This document shows, piece after piece, positions 52,615-62,420 of a stretch of 64,000 nucleotides of DNA (positions within the stretch are counted from its first letter, which is position 1; the number at the start of each line of letters is the position of its first letter). Below the pieces are notes generated by a model that did not search any database, was not told the DNA's origin, and was given only the letters and a program-made list of their open reading frames with translations. The translations under genes were made by a program, and so were the position numbers. This DNA comes from Nitrospirota bacterium (GTDB lineage Bacteria > Nitrospirota > Thermodesulfovibrionia > Thermodesulfovibrionales > Magnetobacteriaceae): contig JADFYO010000011.1 of the NCBI GenBank assembly GCA_015233015.1, forward strand, positions 1 through 64,000. Reading direction: 5' to 3'.

Positions 52615-52643
52615 ATTATAGGCGAACGAACGTTCTATGTCAA
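52615..52643 (-). promoter_or_regulatory. lexA-dinB promoter with SOS box
   Basis: Minus strand: TTGACA (52643-52638), exactly 17 bases, TATAAT (52620-52615). The spacer contains CGAACGAACGTTCT on the plus strand (52623-52636), a match to the CGAAC-N4-GTTC box used by Gram-positive-type LexA. The start codon lies 6 bases after the -10. Autorepression is the expected control. Confidence 0.8.
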
Positions 52644-52671
52644 GGGGAAAATATGAGATTGAATATCAACG

Positions 52672-52700
52672 TTGACATTTACATATTTGCCTTATATCTT
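52672..52700 (+). promoter_or_regulatory. Candidate promoter of the zinc-ribbon gene
   Basis: TTGACA at 52672-52677 and TATCTT at 52695-52700, 17 bases apart, give a start about 65 bases before the ATG at 52773. Divergent from the lexA promoter. Confidence 0.5.
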
Positions 52701-52772
52701 GTAAAATATAATCAGGGATTGCCTGATAAGGCTGATATTAACTTCTTTAAAGTCAGATGAGGAGGATTAGCC

Positions 52773-52949
52773 ATGATGGAAAAGCTCCTGTGTCCTGAAT
52801 GCAAGGGAAGTAAGGTCGTCTCAGGCGAAGTGGTATGCAATATGGAATGGCGGGGAAGCGATTTAGAAAGTGAAACCGATGACTGTATCGCCGAACCGAA
52901 CAAGGAGTGTCCTGTCTGCTACGGCAACGGGTATGTAATGGCCGCCTGA
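52773..52949 (+). CDS. 58-residue zinc-ribbon protein
   Basis: A 58-residue protein with two CxxC pairs: CPEC at 7-10 and CPVCYGNGYV near 47, plus two isolated Cys between. The second resembles one DnaJ-type zinc-finger unit (CPxCxGxG). GGAGG lies 7 bases before the ATG. Own promoter candidate upstream. A 91-bp spacer with an inverted repeat (GCTGCCTCTC/GGGAGGCAGC) follows. Function unknown. Confidence 0.7.
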   Translation: MMEKLLCPECKGSKVVSGEVVCNMEWRGSDLESETDDCIAEPNKECPVCYGNGYVMAA

Positions 52950-53040
52950 GTATTGTTAACTTCAATGGCTGCCTCTCTGGCATAGTGAGACATCCGGGAC
53001 AGGGAGGCAGCTGGCATAGCATTTCCGTGTTTAACATATT

Positions 53041-53256
53041 ATGGAACATTTGGGGAAATCTTTAGTTTTCATTGGGATTGCAATTGCCGTTGCGGGTGCC
53101 GCGTTGATGTTTTTCAACAAACTCCCGTTTTCAGGAAGACTTCCCGGTGATATAGTTATTCATAAGAAAAACTTCACTTTTTACTTCCCGCTTGCAACAA
53201 GCCTGATATTAAGCATAATATTTTCCCTTGTTTTATATCTGTTAAGGCGAAAATGA
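53041..53256 (+). CDS. DUF2905 small membrane protein
   Basis: A 71-residue protein with two membrane helices (about 7-24 and 49-67) and the family motif KLPFSGRLPGDI between them. DUF2905 proteins are widespread and of unknown function. Its stop overlaps the start of the metallo-hydrolase gene by four bases (ATGA). Confidence 0.88.
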   Translation: MEHLGKSLVFIGIAIAVAGAALMFFNKLPFSGRLPGDIVIHKKNFTFYFPLATSLILSIIFSLVLYLLRRK

Positions 53257-54098
53257 AGATTGGCAGCTATGAGATTTACCCTGTGGAAGGCGGCAGTTTC
53301 AGGCTTGACGGCGGGGCTTTATACGGCATAATTCCCAGGGCGCTATGGGAAAAGACCTCGCCTCCAGACCCATTAAATCGGGTCAGAGTGCAGCTGCGAA
53401 GCCTGCTTCTTGCCGGCAACGGCAGAAAAATCCTTATAGATACCGGTATGGGGCAGGACTGGACTGAGAAATCGAGGGAAATTTACAACTATCACAACGC
53501 GGTAAATCCGATTGTGGAATCCTTACAGACATATGGGTTCACTGCCGAAGATATTACAGACGTAATCCTGACACACCTTCATTTTGACCATACCGGAGGG
53601 GCAGTGGCACATGAAAACGGCTCATACCGTCCTCAGTTTCCACACGCGGCGTATTATATTCAAAGAGAGCAGTTAGAGTGGGCGCTAAGCCCCTCCGGTA
53701 AGGACAAAGGCAGTTTTATCAGGAGCACCTTTATGCCTCTTTTGGAGGCAAAAGTCCTGACCTTGCTTGACGGTTATACCCGGATAGACGATGAAGTTGA
53801 GCTGCTCACCTTTAACGGCCATACAAAATCTCAACAGCTTGTAAGGATATTCGGCAGCAATATTTCAATCTTTTTTGCAGGCGATCTCTTCCCGTTTGCG
53901 TCTCACTTTAAGCCGCCATGTATTATGGCATATGACCTGAATCCCCTGATTACGCTTAACGAAAAGAATGAAATCCTCAGACTGGCTTACGAAGAGGGCT
54001 GGATTGTGTTTTTTCAACATGACCCTGAAAACACAGCCGTAACAATCGGGAAAAATGAAAAAGGATTCACAATTAAAGACATAATTAAGATCGTTTGA
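53253..54098 (+). CDS. Metallo-beta-lactamase-fold hydrolase
   Basis: A 281-residue MBL-fold enzyme with the metal motif LTHLHFDHTGG, a second ligand in FNGHTKSQ and an Asp in FAGDLFP, so a dinuclear metal site. The build resembles the quorum-quenching lactonase and YtnP group, but the substrate cannot be told. Translationally coupled to the DUF2905 gene. Confidence 0.87.
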   Translation: MKIGSYEIYPVEGGSFRLDGGALYGIIPRALWEKTSPPDPLNRVRVQLRSLLLAGNGRKILIDTGMGQDWTEKSREIYNYHNAVNPIVESLQTYGFTAEDITDVILTHLHFDHTGGAVAHENGSYRPQFPHAAYYIQREQLEWALSPSGKDKGSFIRSTFMPLLEAKVLTLLDGYTRIDDEVELLTFNGHTKSQQLVRIFGSNISIFFAGDLFPFASHFKPPCIMAYDLNPLITLNEKNEILRLAYEEGWIVFFQHDPENTAVTIGKNEKGFTIKDIIKIV

Positions 54099-54174
54099 TT
54101 TATGTTATGGCCATTCAGATGCTGCGCCAGCCTTTGTCCATAGTGCATTTGCCCTGCGTTAAATGTTATTATAG

Positions 54175-54399
54175 ATGACAATGAAGCGGTATATACTTAT
54201 AATAATCGTCGCGGCGTTGGCAGTTGTGCTTAGCTCCTGCGGTGGGGACAGCCCTAAGTCTATGTTTGATACTGCACAGCTCGAGGAACTTCAGAACAAT
54301 CCAAAACACGCAAAAGAACTCTATGAAGAGATACTCACTAAGTATCCAAACACCGGCTATGCTCAAAAATCAAAGGAACGGCTCGGGAAACTCCAATGA
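54175..54399 (+). CDS. Small lipoprotein with one TPR-like hairpin
   Basis: A 74-residue protein. Signal peptide with lipobox VLSSC (Cys at 22), then a helix pair of TPR form ([20 protein letters not shown], continuing with the KSKERL helix), as in fragments of BamD/YfgM-like proteins. No Asp follows the Cys, so outer-membrane sorting is possible. Its stop overlaps the yjbQ start. Confidence 0.75.
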   Translation: MTMKRYILIIIVAALAVVLSSCGGDSPKSMFDTAQLEELQNNPKHAKELYEEILTKYPNTGYAQKSKERLGKLQ

Positions 54400-54812
54400 A
54401 AAGCTACCGCAATGAACTATGGTTTGATACAAAAACACGCCATGCCTATATTAATATCACGCCGGAAATAGAAAACTGCATCAGAGAAAGCGGCGTAAAA
54501 GAAGGCATGGTCCTTGTCAACGCCATGCACATCACATCGAGCGTTTTCATCAACGACGACGAGCCGGGCCTCCACGGGGATTTCGATAAGTGGCTTGAGA
54601 AGCTCGCCCCTCATGAACCGGTATCCGGATACCTCCATAATGTCGGCGAAGACAACGCCGACGCCCATCTAAAACGCCAGATAATGGGCAGAGAGGCCGT
54701 CGTTGCCATAACAGACGGCAAACTTGACCTCGGCCCGTGGGAACAAATCTTCTACGGTGAATTCGACGGCAGACGAAAGAAGCGCGTACTCGTTAAAATC
54801 ATAGGCGATTAA
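54396..54812 (+). CDS. YjbQ-family protein (UPF0047)
   Basis: A 138-residue member of the YjbQ family. Motifs [22 protein letters not shown] and [12 protein letters not shown], ending in [19 protein letters not shown], are characteristic. Family proteins show weak thiamine-phosphate synthase activity; the true role is open. ATGA overlap with the lipoprotein gene, 4 bp before coaE. Confidence 0.92.
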   Translation: MKSYRNELWFDTKTRHAYINITPEIENCIRESGVKEGMVLVNAMHITSSVFINDDEPGLHGDFDKWLEKLAPHEPVSGYLHNVGEDNADAHLKRQIMGREAVVAITDGKLDLGPWEQIFYGEFDGRRKKRVLVKIIGD

Positions 54813-54816
54813 GATT

Positions 54817-55407
54817 ATGTTAGCCGGCCTCACGGGCAATATCGGCAGCGGCAAAACAACCGTATTATCACTGTTTAAAACACTCGGGGCGCGTGTCACA
54901 AGCGCGGATGAGATCGTAAAACGCCTTCTTGAAGAGGATGGCATCAAAAATAAGATCAGGGCAACACTTGGGAGTGGCGTTTTTTATGGAGACGGCAGTC
55001 TTGACAAACAAAAAACCGCAGGTGTTGTCTTCAACAACCCGGCACTAAGAAAGGCGCTCGAAGAGATTATCCATCCCGCAGTGATGAGAGAAATCAGGGA
55101 GTTCGCGCTGCCAGATGCACTGACAATTGCCGAAATACCCCTTCTTTTTGAAGGCGGCTTCACGAATAAGGTAGATGCGGTAATCACCGTTACCGCGCCA
55201 AAAGAGCTTGTCTATGAAAGGCTTGGTAAAAAGGGCGTATTCTCGGATGAGGACATAACTAAAAGACTTGCCTGCCAAATCCCTGACGAACAAAAGACCG
55301 CAAACTCCGACTTCGTCATCATAAACGCCGGTGACATGGGCGATACCACAGAGCAGGTGAAAAAAATCTACGGGCTGTTACAATTACGACATCGGCGCAA
55401 TGTTTAG
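54817..55407 (+). CDS. coaE: Dephospho-CoA kinase
   Basis: A 196-residue kinase performing the last step of coenzyme A synthesis. P-loop GLTGNIGSGKTTVL at 4-17; IHPAVMREI and the later conserved D(E)DITKRLACQIP segment follow. Its last 24 bases overlap the end of the sensor-kinase gene on the other strand. Confidence 0.95.
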   Translation: MLAGLTGNIGSGKTTVLSLFKTLGARVTSADEIVKRLLEEDGIKNKIRATLGSGVFYGDGSLDKQKTAGVVFNNPALRKALEEIIHPAVMREIREFALPDALTIAEIPLLFEGGFTNKVDAVITVTAPKELVYERLGKKGVFSDEDITKRLACQIPDEQKTANSDFVIINAGDMGDTTEQVKKIYGLLQLRHRRNV

Positions 55408-57177
55408 CGCACACAGAAGCGGCATAGAGATAGTAAAACACGCCCCATCTTTTATATTTCCGAACTCCAGCTTGCCGTTCATGTTCTTCTCTATAATGTT
55501 CTTTGACATGTAGAGTCCTATTCCTGTTCCTTTATCGCCTTTTGTGGTCACATATGGCTCGAATATCTTAGGTACTATCTCATCCCTGATGCCGCCTCCG
55601 TTGTCGCATATCCAGACTACGGCGTTTTCTGTCTCCTCGGCTATCTTTATAGTTATACGCCCGCGCCCCATTGCCCCCTTTAACCGGCGCTTTCGTTCAA
55701 TTATGGCGTCTCTTGCATTGTTTACCAGGTTTAATACAGCCTGCTTGAATTCGTTTGGATAGCCCCAGATTGTAGGGTCGCCTTTACATTCTACCGTAGC
55801 ATCTATGTTGCGCTTTATAAATTGCAGATATATCAGGGCAAGAATGTCCTCAACCGCCTTTTTTACGCTGAAGGCCGTCATCCCCTTTGCGGGTTTAAAG
55901 AAATTCCTGAAATCCTCGACCGTCTCAGCCATGTAATTGATGAGTTTCATCGATTCGACAATTACGTTATTAACATATGGGCGGTCTATTTTGTTGTCCT
56001 CAAGGTCCTCTTCCATATTTTGAACTATCAGGGCAAGCGTGTTCAGCGGCTGCTTCCACTGGTGTGCTATCGCGCTTATCATCTCCCCCATAGCGGCCAT
56101 TTTGGACTGCTGTATCAGAAGGCGCTCCTGAACTAATCTCTTCTCTGCCTCCCTGCGAATTTTATGCTCCAGAGAAAGGTTTGACTCCCGCAGCTCGTCC
56201 TCCGCCTTAATTCGCCCCTGATAATTCCGGTATGCCTCTATTATATTTCCGCAAGCGGCACAAAAAGGTTGAAGGAATTCGGCAAGTTCCTCGTCATACC
56301 CGCCGTCTCTGTTTGCTATGGCGGCAAGCCCCACGAGCTTATCGCCGCTGTATATCGGCATCCCCATGAAAGAGCTCAACTCAGGATGCCCTTGGGTAAT
56401 CCCCCCCAAACGCGAATCATTGGGCGGGTCAGACGATATTACCGCCTTGCCGGTCTTTATTACAGAGCCAAAAAAAATGTCCATGTCGCGAAACTGAAAT
56501 CCGTTTTCCATATGCTGCCCATACAGCTTACGGGTTTCCTCGTTCCATGCTGTGTTGGAAACTGCAAAGGTACTTAAATATTCCTTTCCATTGTCATCGG
56601 CTAAGACCTCGCCTATGATTCCAACTTCGCTGCCTGTCAGAGATAAGAGCATCGCAAGCAGCTCATCCATCAGTGCACCGGGTTTGGGAGAGAGAATGAA
56701 CTTCGACTGAATATAGCGTATAGCATCCAGAAGATTATTGGTCTGTAACAGACGCTCACTGGCACGGGCACAGTCTCGTTCAGATTGATATTTTATCAGC
56801 GCGTATTGAACTGCACTATACAACCCCTCATCGTCCAGATTTTCTTTTACAAGATAGTCTGAAGCGCCAAGCCTCATCACCCGTACAGCTAAGGCGTCAG
56901 TACTGATTGCGGCAAGCACAATAACAGGTATCCTTAAATGCCCTATGCCATCTTGCAGACCTTCTAAGAAATCGGGTACTTCCTCGCCAAAGCAATGATA
57001 ACTTAACAAAATGCAGCCGCAGGTGAGCGTGTCGCAAAATCTCAGTCCTTCCTCTAACGACCATACCTGCAACGGCTTATAGTTACGGCCTGCCCCTGAT
57101 AACCTGCCGCATAAACTCACGGTATCAATATCCGGGACATCTCCTATGATAAGGATGTTTAACTCTTCAGTGTCCAT
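55384..57177 (-). CDS. Sensor histidine kinase with degenerate receiver and GAF domain
   Basis: A 597-residue cytoplasmic kinase. Residues 5-130 have a receiver fold, but the phosphoacceptor position reads CILLSYHCFG, with Ser59 where Asp is expected; Lys111 is kept. Then a GAF domain (about 165-315), a coiled-coil linker, HisKA with His372 in SAIAHQWKQPLN and HATPase with VNNARDAI, DNGGGI and GTGIGLYMS. The receiver probably serves as a docking or sensing module. No regulator gene is adjacent, so its partner is elsewhere. The lone receiver at 11341 is one possibility only. Confidence 0.9.
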   Translation of the reverse strand: MDTEELNILIIGDVPDIDTVSLCGRLSGAGRNYKPLQVWSLEEGLRFCDTLTCGCILLSYHCFGEEVPDFLEGLQDGIGHLRIPVIVLAAISTDALAVRVMRLGASDYLVKENLDDEGLYSAVQYALIKYQSERDCARASERLLQTNNLLDAIRYIQSKFILSPKPGALMDELLAMLLSLTGSEVGIIGEVLADDNGKEYLSTFAVSNTAWNEETRKLYGQHMENGFQFRDMDIFFGSVIKTGKAVISSDPPNDSRLGGITQGHPELSSFMGMPIYSGDKLVGLAAIANRDGGYDEELAEFLQPFCAACGNIIEAYRNYQGRIKAEDELRESNLSLEHKIRREAEKRLVQERLLIQQSKMAAMGEMISAIAHQWKQPLNTLALIVQNMEEDLEDNKIDRPYVNNVIVESMKLINYMAETVEDFRNFFKPAKGMTAFSVKKAVEDILALIYLQFIKRNIDATVECKGDPTIWGYPNEFKQAVLNLVNNARDAIIERKRRLKGAMGRGRITIKIAEETENAVVWICDNGGGIRDEIVPKIFEPYVTTKGDKGTGIGLYMSKNIIEKNMNGKLEFGNIKDGACFTISMPLLCALNIAPMS

Positions 57178-57277
57178 GGTTAAGAATCCTGGATGTTTGC
57201 CTCGTTACGTCTGCCATCGGCCGGCAATTCAACGGGTCTCCGGGCTTCAACGGGCCTCCGGTTATAAACAGGTTAAA

Positions 57278-57349
57278 AGGCGGCGGCCGGATTTGAACCG
57301 GCGCATAAAGGTTTTGCAGACCTCCCCCTTGCCGCTTGGGTACGCCGCC
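57278..57349 (-). tRNA. tRNA-Cys (GCA anticodon)
   Basis: 72 bases. Acceptor GGCGGCG pairs with CGCCGCC; anticodon stem GAGGT/ACCTT with loop CTGCAAA, giving GCA; T arm GCCGGTTCAAATCCGGC; U discriminator. CCA is not encoded. Confidence 0.94.
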
Positions 57350-57405
57350 ATGGCTGAATTAAATATAACACAAACCGGTGTTTCTTTTCCATTACAATAT
57401 ATTTA

Positions 57406-59829
57406 TTATGTCTGCCTGAAAAATATTCGCCGGCCAGCCACCATAAAGTAATTGAATACCAGCATACCAACCGGTATCAATATGAGCAACCACTTCAGAG
57501 GCTTATCTTCATATCTGAAGACCAGGGTATGACGGCCGGTGTCCCTGATTACTATGGCTTGAAATGCAATGTTGGCCCTGAATACCCACGTCTGCCGCCC
57601 ATCGACATAGGCCTTCCAGTTGGGATCGTAGTTGTTTGAGACAACGACAGCCGCAGGAACGGCAAGTTCCAGTCTCAGGCTGACTTCATCGGGGCTGTAA
57701 TTTTCAAGCGTCATTTTATTTCGCTTAAAATCTTCTCCGGCTGTGTCTTTGGACATGGGAGATGGGACATCGGCACCAGAAAAATAAACCGTATCGATTA
57801 ACTCCGCTCCTTGCGTCTTAACAAGCGTATCATAGATGTCCTTATCTGACTTCAGTGTTTTAATGTGATTTACCATATAATACCTGTCAAACGCGGTCTT
57901 AAACCTGCCAATCACTATCGGGGATGAGTAGAGTCTCATTATTTTTCCTGCTATTCCCCGATATTCTTTGACAGAATTCCCCTCATAAATCAACTCAACC
58001 AAGCCATTCGTCTCTGAAGATATACCCCTGGCTACGACATATCTTATATTCAGGAAAGAATACGCGTAATGTAATGTGTCTGGCGTGAAGTTTGAAATAA
58101 ATAAGTTATACCAATAAGTCTCAAAATAATGGAGAAATCCGGGGTCTGAAAGCTGCGGGTTTATTACGACTTTGAAAAACTCCTTGTAATATTTATTAAA
58201 AAGCACGCCTCTGCCGTCAGGCGTCTCAAACCCTTGTGACTGGATACCGGGAATTGTTGTGGGATCGAATGATGCAACCCTGAATGGGTTGTGGCCGTTT
58301 TCCTGTTTTATACTCTGCAGAACATCTATATCAGGAAAAATTGTTACATATGGCACATGCTCCTCCCCAAAAAAACGAGTGAATCTCACCTGAAAAAACA
58401 GGACAGCTCCAATTGTTATAATGAGCAACCCGGCCAACTGCCGCTTATTCTGAGATTTGCCTGAGAGCTTTTCGCAAAACCAGAATATGGCCCATGTCGA
58501 AACTACTAAAACAGGGGCAAGAGAAATCCTGTCCACATTCCCGACTTTCCCGGGGCTGAAATAAAATACCGCCGCAATCGCACTAAGGCATAACAGGAAG
58601 ACAACCGCCGGTTTTTTCGCCAATTCAGGCAAAGACAATGCCTCATTATTTTCGGCCATTAAAATCATAAGCGATATGAAAATTCCGCTTCCAATGTTTA
58701 GTATAAGAAATTGAACACCCTGTGTCTCGATTGAATCAACAGTAAATACGGCAACGACCGCGCAGGCCACACCGGCGGCTTCCCCGATGAGAAAGCGCCT
58801 GAGCAGTCTCCTGTCTTTGATGACCGCATCTATTGCCAAAAAAGCCGCGATTGTCATTACTATAGGAAAGACTGCGGTTATTTGTCCAAGGTCCATTTTT
58901 TCGAACAGCGTTCCCCTGAACAGCACCTTCAACCCTGAGGTAAACACCGCAGATATACATACCACTATAGCCAGAAGCATTAAAGAGCGCCTCAGACGTG
59001 CTGATTTATTCGATACGGCAAATGCACCTGCAAGCGGGATTAGTGTCATCGTCTTTAACGAAGACGCGGCAAACCCACTGAAAAGACTCCTCAAAAATCC
59101 CTCAAGCGAGGCCGTCTCATACACATATGTCCTTTGCGAAAACGGTATATATTTATAAAGGCTGTAAAGCACCGGCAGACATATTAAGATATATCCAAAC
59201 CAAACCAGCGATGCCTTTATCAGCATCCTGAGTCTCGTATCTCCACCTTCAGGCGGCAGCAATACTATTACCAATACCTCTAAGATGAAAAAATATGGCA
59301 GTGTATGTACGGGATACGAAATCGCTGCAAGCAAGTTTATTACTATCAACTTCAGTATCAACTTTAGTATCGGGACATTCTGATTCTCAGGTGCGTTGCT
59401 GAAGTCCCAGCTCCATGCAAAATAAAGCGGAAAGGCATAACTATAGTATCTCACTAACAAGAATGTCCACACCTGCATGTTTAAGGCAAAAAACACCCCG
59501 CCAACTACCGCAACCCACCCGGCTGCGTTCAGGTATCCACTGAGAAATCTGTACATCCCATAACCGGCAGCAACCATCGTCGCAATAACCAATCCGCCGT
59601 AAACAGCCCACAGCGGGACGGCCTGCGCGGCTATATTCAGGATGTAAAAAGGACTGTGCTGACCAGCAAAAGCCGGCATACCGCCAGGCCAGTTTGGGTA
59701 CCAGAAATACAGGCCGTATTTGAATAGCAGCTCCCCCATTGGCTTATAACTCTGGAACTCTGCCTCAAACACATCGTGAAGCACTACCGGCGCCAAAGGC
59801 CCAAGCGTCAGCTTGTCTATGAAAAACAC
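57406..59829 (-). CDS. YfhO-like polytopic membrane protein
   Basis: About 807 residues from a GTG at 59829, with some twelve membrane helices in the first 530 residues, a periplasmic C-terminal region and a last helix. WYPNWPGGMPAFAGQHSPFYILN and the C-terminal VVSNNYDPNWKAYVDG match the YfhO/DUF6044-type GT-C proteins linked to cell-surface glycosylation. The paralogue upstream has 27 more N-terminal residues. Equivalent residues exist here (YIEEYILRDRKR) with no ATG, GTG or TTG in frame, only an ATA six bases after AAGGAAG. The true start is therefore uncertain. Confidence 0.78.
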   Translation of the reverse strand: MFFIDKLTLGPLAPVVLHDVFEAEFQSYKPMGELLFKYGLYFWYPNWPGGMPAFAGQHSPFYILNIAAQAVPLWAVYGGLVIATMVAAGYGMYRFLSGYLNAAGWVAVVGGVFFALNMQVWTFLLVRYYSYAFPLYFAWSWDFSNAPENQNVPILKLILKLIVINLLAAISYPVHTLPYFFILEVLVIVLLPPEGGDTRLRMLIKASLVWFGYILICLPVLYSLYKYIPFSQRTYVYETASLEGFLRSLFSGFAASSLKTMTLIPLAGAFAVSNKSARLRRSLMLLAIVVCISAVFTSGLKVLFRGTLFEKMDLGQITAVFPIVMTIAAFLAIDAVIKDRRLLRRFLIGEAAGVACAVVAVFTVDSIETQGVQFLILNIGSGIFISLMILMAENNEALSLPELAKKPAVVFLLCLSAIAAVFYFSPGKVGNVDRISLAPVLVVSTWAIFWFCEKLSGKSQNKRQLAGLLIITIGAVLFFQVRFTRFFGEEHVPYVTIFPDIDVLQSIKQENGHNPFRVASFDPTTIPGIQSQGFETPDGRGVLFNKYYKEFFKVVINPQLSDPGFLHYFETYWYNLFISNFTPDTLHYAYSFLNIRYVVARGISSETNGLVELIYEGNSVKEYRGIAGKIMRLYSSPIVIGRFKTAFDRYYMVNHIKTLKSDKDIYDTLVKTQGAELIDTVYFSGADVPSPMSKDTAGEDFKRNKMTLENYSPDEVSLRLELAVPAAVVVSNNYDPNWKAYVDGRQTWVFRANIAFQAIVIRDTGRHTLVFRYEDKPLKWLLILIPVGMLVFNYFMVAGRRIFFRQT

Positions 59830-59906
59830 CGCCGCAAGGATTATAAAAAACAGGGCAGTCCTCTTCCTGTCTCTTAATATATACTCTTCTATGTATTGTT
59901 TTAAAT

Positions 59907-62420
59907 CTATGAGTTCTTCCTTTTAATCAGCAGCGCATAACTATATATAAATATCCCCAGAGGTATAAAAATGTGTAAAAGCAGTAATATCTTGTCCTCA
60001 TATCGTAAAACTACGGAGTTCTGCCCCGGATTTTCTAAAAAAACGGACTGAAAGGCAATGTCTGCCTTGTGTATCTTCTTTTCGATTCCATTTACATATG
60101 CCCTCCAGTTGGGGTCGTAGCTGTTTGAGACGACTAATACCGCGGGCGAAGTAACTTCTATATCAAGCCGTATCTCATCGGGGCTATAGTATTTTGCGGT
60201 GATTTTATCTTTGGCTGAGAGTTCCCCGTTCAGTGCTATTGGGATATGCACATTGGCCTCTGAATAATAAACCGTATCGAGAAGGCTCTTTCCCATGGAT
60301 TTTCGAATCGCGGAGGCGATGTCTTCATCTGATTTCATGACAGATGTCTTTTTCACTATATACCATCTGTCGAAAGCGGCATTGTACCTGATAACATTGA
60401 TTGGCCTTGGAGCATAATTGAGATTCAGCACTTTCTTCCATATCCCATTGTAATCGCCTGTTGTAGTGCCAGCGTAAAATAATTCAAAATTGCCGTTTGG
60501 CTTCAATCCCGATATATCGTCAACCGTAACAAAATACCTGATGTTCAAAAACCCCAGCATATAGGAATAAAAAACTGCGCGGTCATTTGGAAAAGATACC
60601 TTACTGTTCATCCCTGCCACGAAGGACTCCTGCTCAGGGGACACGAGAATTCCGAAAAAATCACAGTAATATTTATTAATAAGCGCACCGTAGCCATCTG
60701 GAGTCTCAAATCCTTTGCTTTGAACCATCGATGTATAATAAGCTATCGATGCTACCCTGAATGGCCGGCGAGGTTCAGATACCTCCTCAGCCCTTAGTTT
60801 ATCCAAAATAGAAACTTCAGGGAAAAGACTGATATAAGATATGCCCTCCTCCCAATTCAACCGTATAAATCTTACCTGAAAAAAAACGATACTTCCAATC
60901 ATTATAATCAGCAAGCCGATTAACTGCCCCTTTTTCTGAATAAAAGATTTACTTAAGAGCTTTTTGCAAAACCAGATAAAATCCAACGTCAAAAATACCA
61001 AAACAGGCGCCATCGCAACCAAACCCACATTCGAAATTCCTGGGGTGGAATAAAACGCCGCTGCAATCACAGTACAACAAAACAGGAAGACAACGGCTGG
61101 GTTCTTCGCCCATTTCGGAAATGAAACCGCCTCTTTATCTCCGGCAGTCAAAATCATAAACGCTATGAAAACTCCGCTTACAATGTTTGCCGAAAAAGTT
61201 TGAATACCACGTGTCCTGACTGTCGTAGCAATAAACACGGCAAAGACCGCATAGCCTGCCCCTGCAAACGCCCCGATGAGAAAACGTTTGACGAGCCTCC
61301 GGTCTTTTATAACAGTATCGATTGCAATAAACGCTGTCATTGCCATTGCGATAGGAACTATAACGTCTATGTGCATAAGGTCCATTTTCTCAAATATCGT
61401 ATCCATGTATATAACGCTCACACCCGAAGCAAACACGGCAAATAAGAACAGCACTATGGCAATGACCATTAAACCGCGCCGTACCCGCGCCGATTTACCC
61501 ATTATGGCAACCGCACCGGCAAGTGGAATGAGGGTCATTGTCTGTAATGAACGTTCCGCAAACAATACATGAATACTCCTCCAAAACCCGGAAAGCAAGG
61601 CCAACGCATATTCATACGCTCCGTTGGAAAAAGGCATGTATCTATGCTGATACGTCCTGTTTGAAAAAGGTACATATTTATAGAGGGCATAAAGCACCGG
61701 CAGGCATACCATTATATATCCAAGCCACACCAGCGAAGTCTTTATCAGCATCCCGAGCCTTGTATTCTTTCCTTCGGGTGGCAGCAGCGCTATGACTATC
61801 ACCTCTAAGATAAAAAAATACGGCAGCGTTAACACGGGATAAGAAAGCGCCACAATCAGATTTATTATTATCAGCTTCATTATCCGGCCATTGCTGCCTG
61901 CAGAGCCTTTCCCTAAATCCCAGCTCCACGCAAAATAAAGCGGAAAGGCATAACTAAATACATACAGAAAAAATAAGTCCGTCGACACCATTCCCAAGGC
62001 AAAAGACACCCCGCCAACTACAGATATCCACCCCGCCACGGTCAAATAGCCACTTAGAAATCTGTACATACCATAACCGGCTACCGACATCGTGACAATG
62101 ACCATTCCGCAGTAAACTGCCCAGAGAGGCAATAATTGTGAAACCACATTCAGTATGTATAATGGACTGTGCTGCCACGCATACGCCGGTATCCCGCCAA
62201 GCCAGCCTGGATACCAAAAAAACAGGCCATGCTTAAATAACATTTCCCCCATCGGCTTGTATCTCGGCATGTCTGTAGCGATAATGTCACGAAACTGCAC
62301 GGCTGCCAAAGGCCCCATAACCAGCTTGTCTATGAAAAACACCACCGCAACGAATATAAAAAAAAGGGTAGTCCTCTTCCCGTTTTTTAATATATATTCC
62401 TCTATGTATTCTTTAAACAT
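59907..62420 (-). CDS. YfhO-like polytopic membrane protein, paralogue
   Basis: An 837-residue protein, same layout as the gene that follows it (77 bases later): about twelve membrane helices, WYPGWLGGIPAYAWQHSPLY, and a C-terminal VVSNSYDPNWRAYVNG domain before a final helix. Tandem duplicates with clear divergence. Probably transfers sugars from lipid carriers to surface polymers; acceptor unknown. Its ATG shares one base with the stop of the ColD-like gene (TAATG), so translation is coupled. Confidence 0.8.
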   Translation of the reverse strand: MFKEYIEEYILKNGKRTTLFFIFVAVVFFIDKLVMGPLAAVQFRDIIATDMPRYKPMGEMLFKHGLFFWYPGWLGGIPAYAWQHSPLYILNVVSQLLPLWAVYCGMVIVTMSVAGYGMYRFLSGYLTVAGWISVVGGVSFALGMVSTDLFFLYVFSYAFPLYFAWSWDLGKGSAGSNGRIMKLIIINLIVALSYPVLTLPYFFILEVIVIALLPPEGKNTRLGMLIKTSLVWLGYIMVCLPVLYALYKYVPFSNRTYQHRYMPFSNGAYEYALALLSGFWRSIHVLFAERSLQTMTLIPLAGAVAIMGKSARVRRGLMVIAIVLFLFAVFASGVSVIYMDTIFEKMDLMHIDVIVPIAMAMTAFIAIDTVIKDRRLVKRFLIGAFAGAGYAVFAVFIATTVRTRGIQTFSANIVSGVFIAFMILTAGDKEAVSFPKWAKNPAVVFLFCCTVIAAAFYSTPGISNVGLVAMAPVLVFLTLDFIWFCKKLLSKSFIQKKGQLIGLLIIMIGSIVFFQVRFIRLNWEEGISYISLFPEVSILDKLRAEEVSEPRRPFRVASIAYYTSMVQSKGFETPDGYGALINKYYCDFFGILVSPEQESFVAGMNSKVSFPNDRAVFYSYMLGFLNIRYFVTVDDISGLKPNGNFELFYAGTTTGDYNGIWKKVLNLNYAPRPINVIRYNAAFDRWYIVKKTSVMKSDEDIASAIRKSMGKSLLDTVYYSEANVHIPIALNGELSAKDKITAKYYSPDEIRLDIEVTSPAVLVVSNSYDPNWRAYVNGIEKKIHKADIAFQSVFLENPGQNSVVLRYEDKILLLLHIFIPLGIFIYSYALLIKRKNS

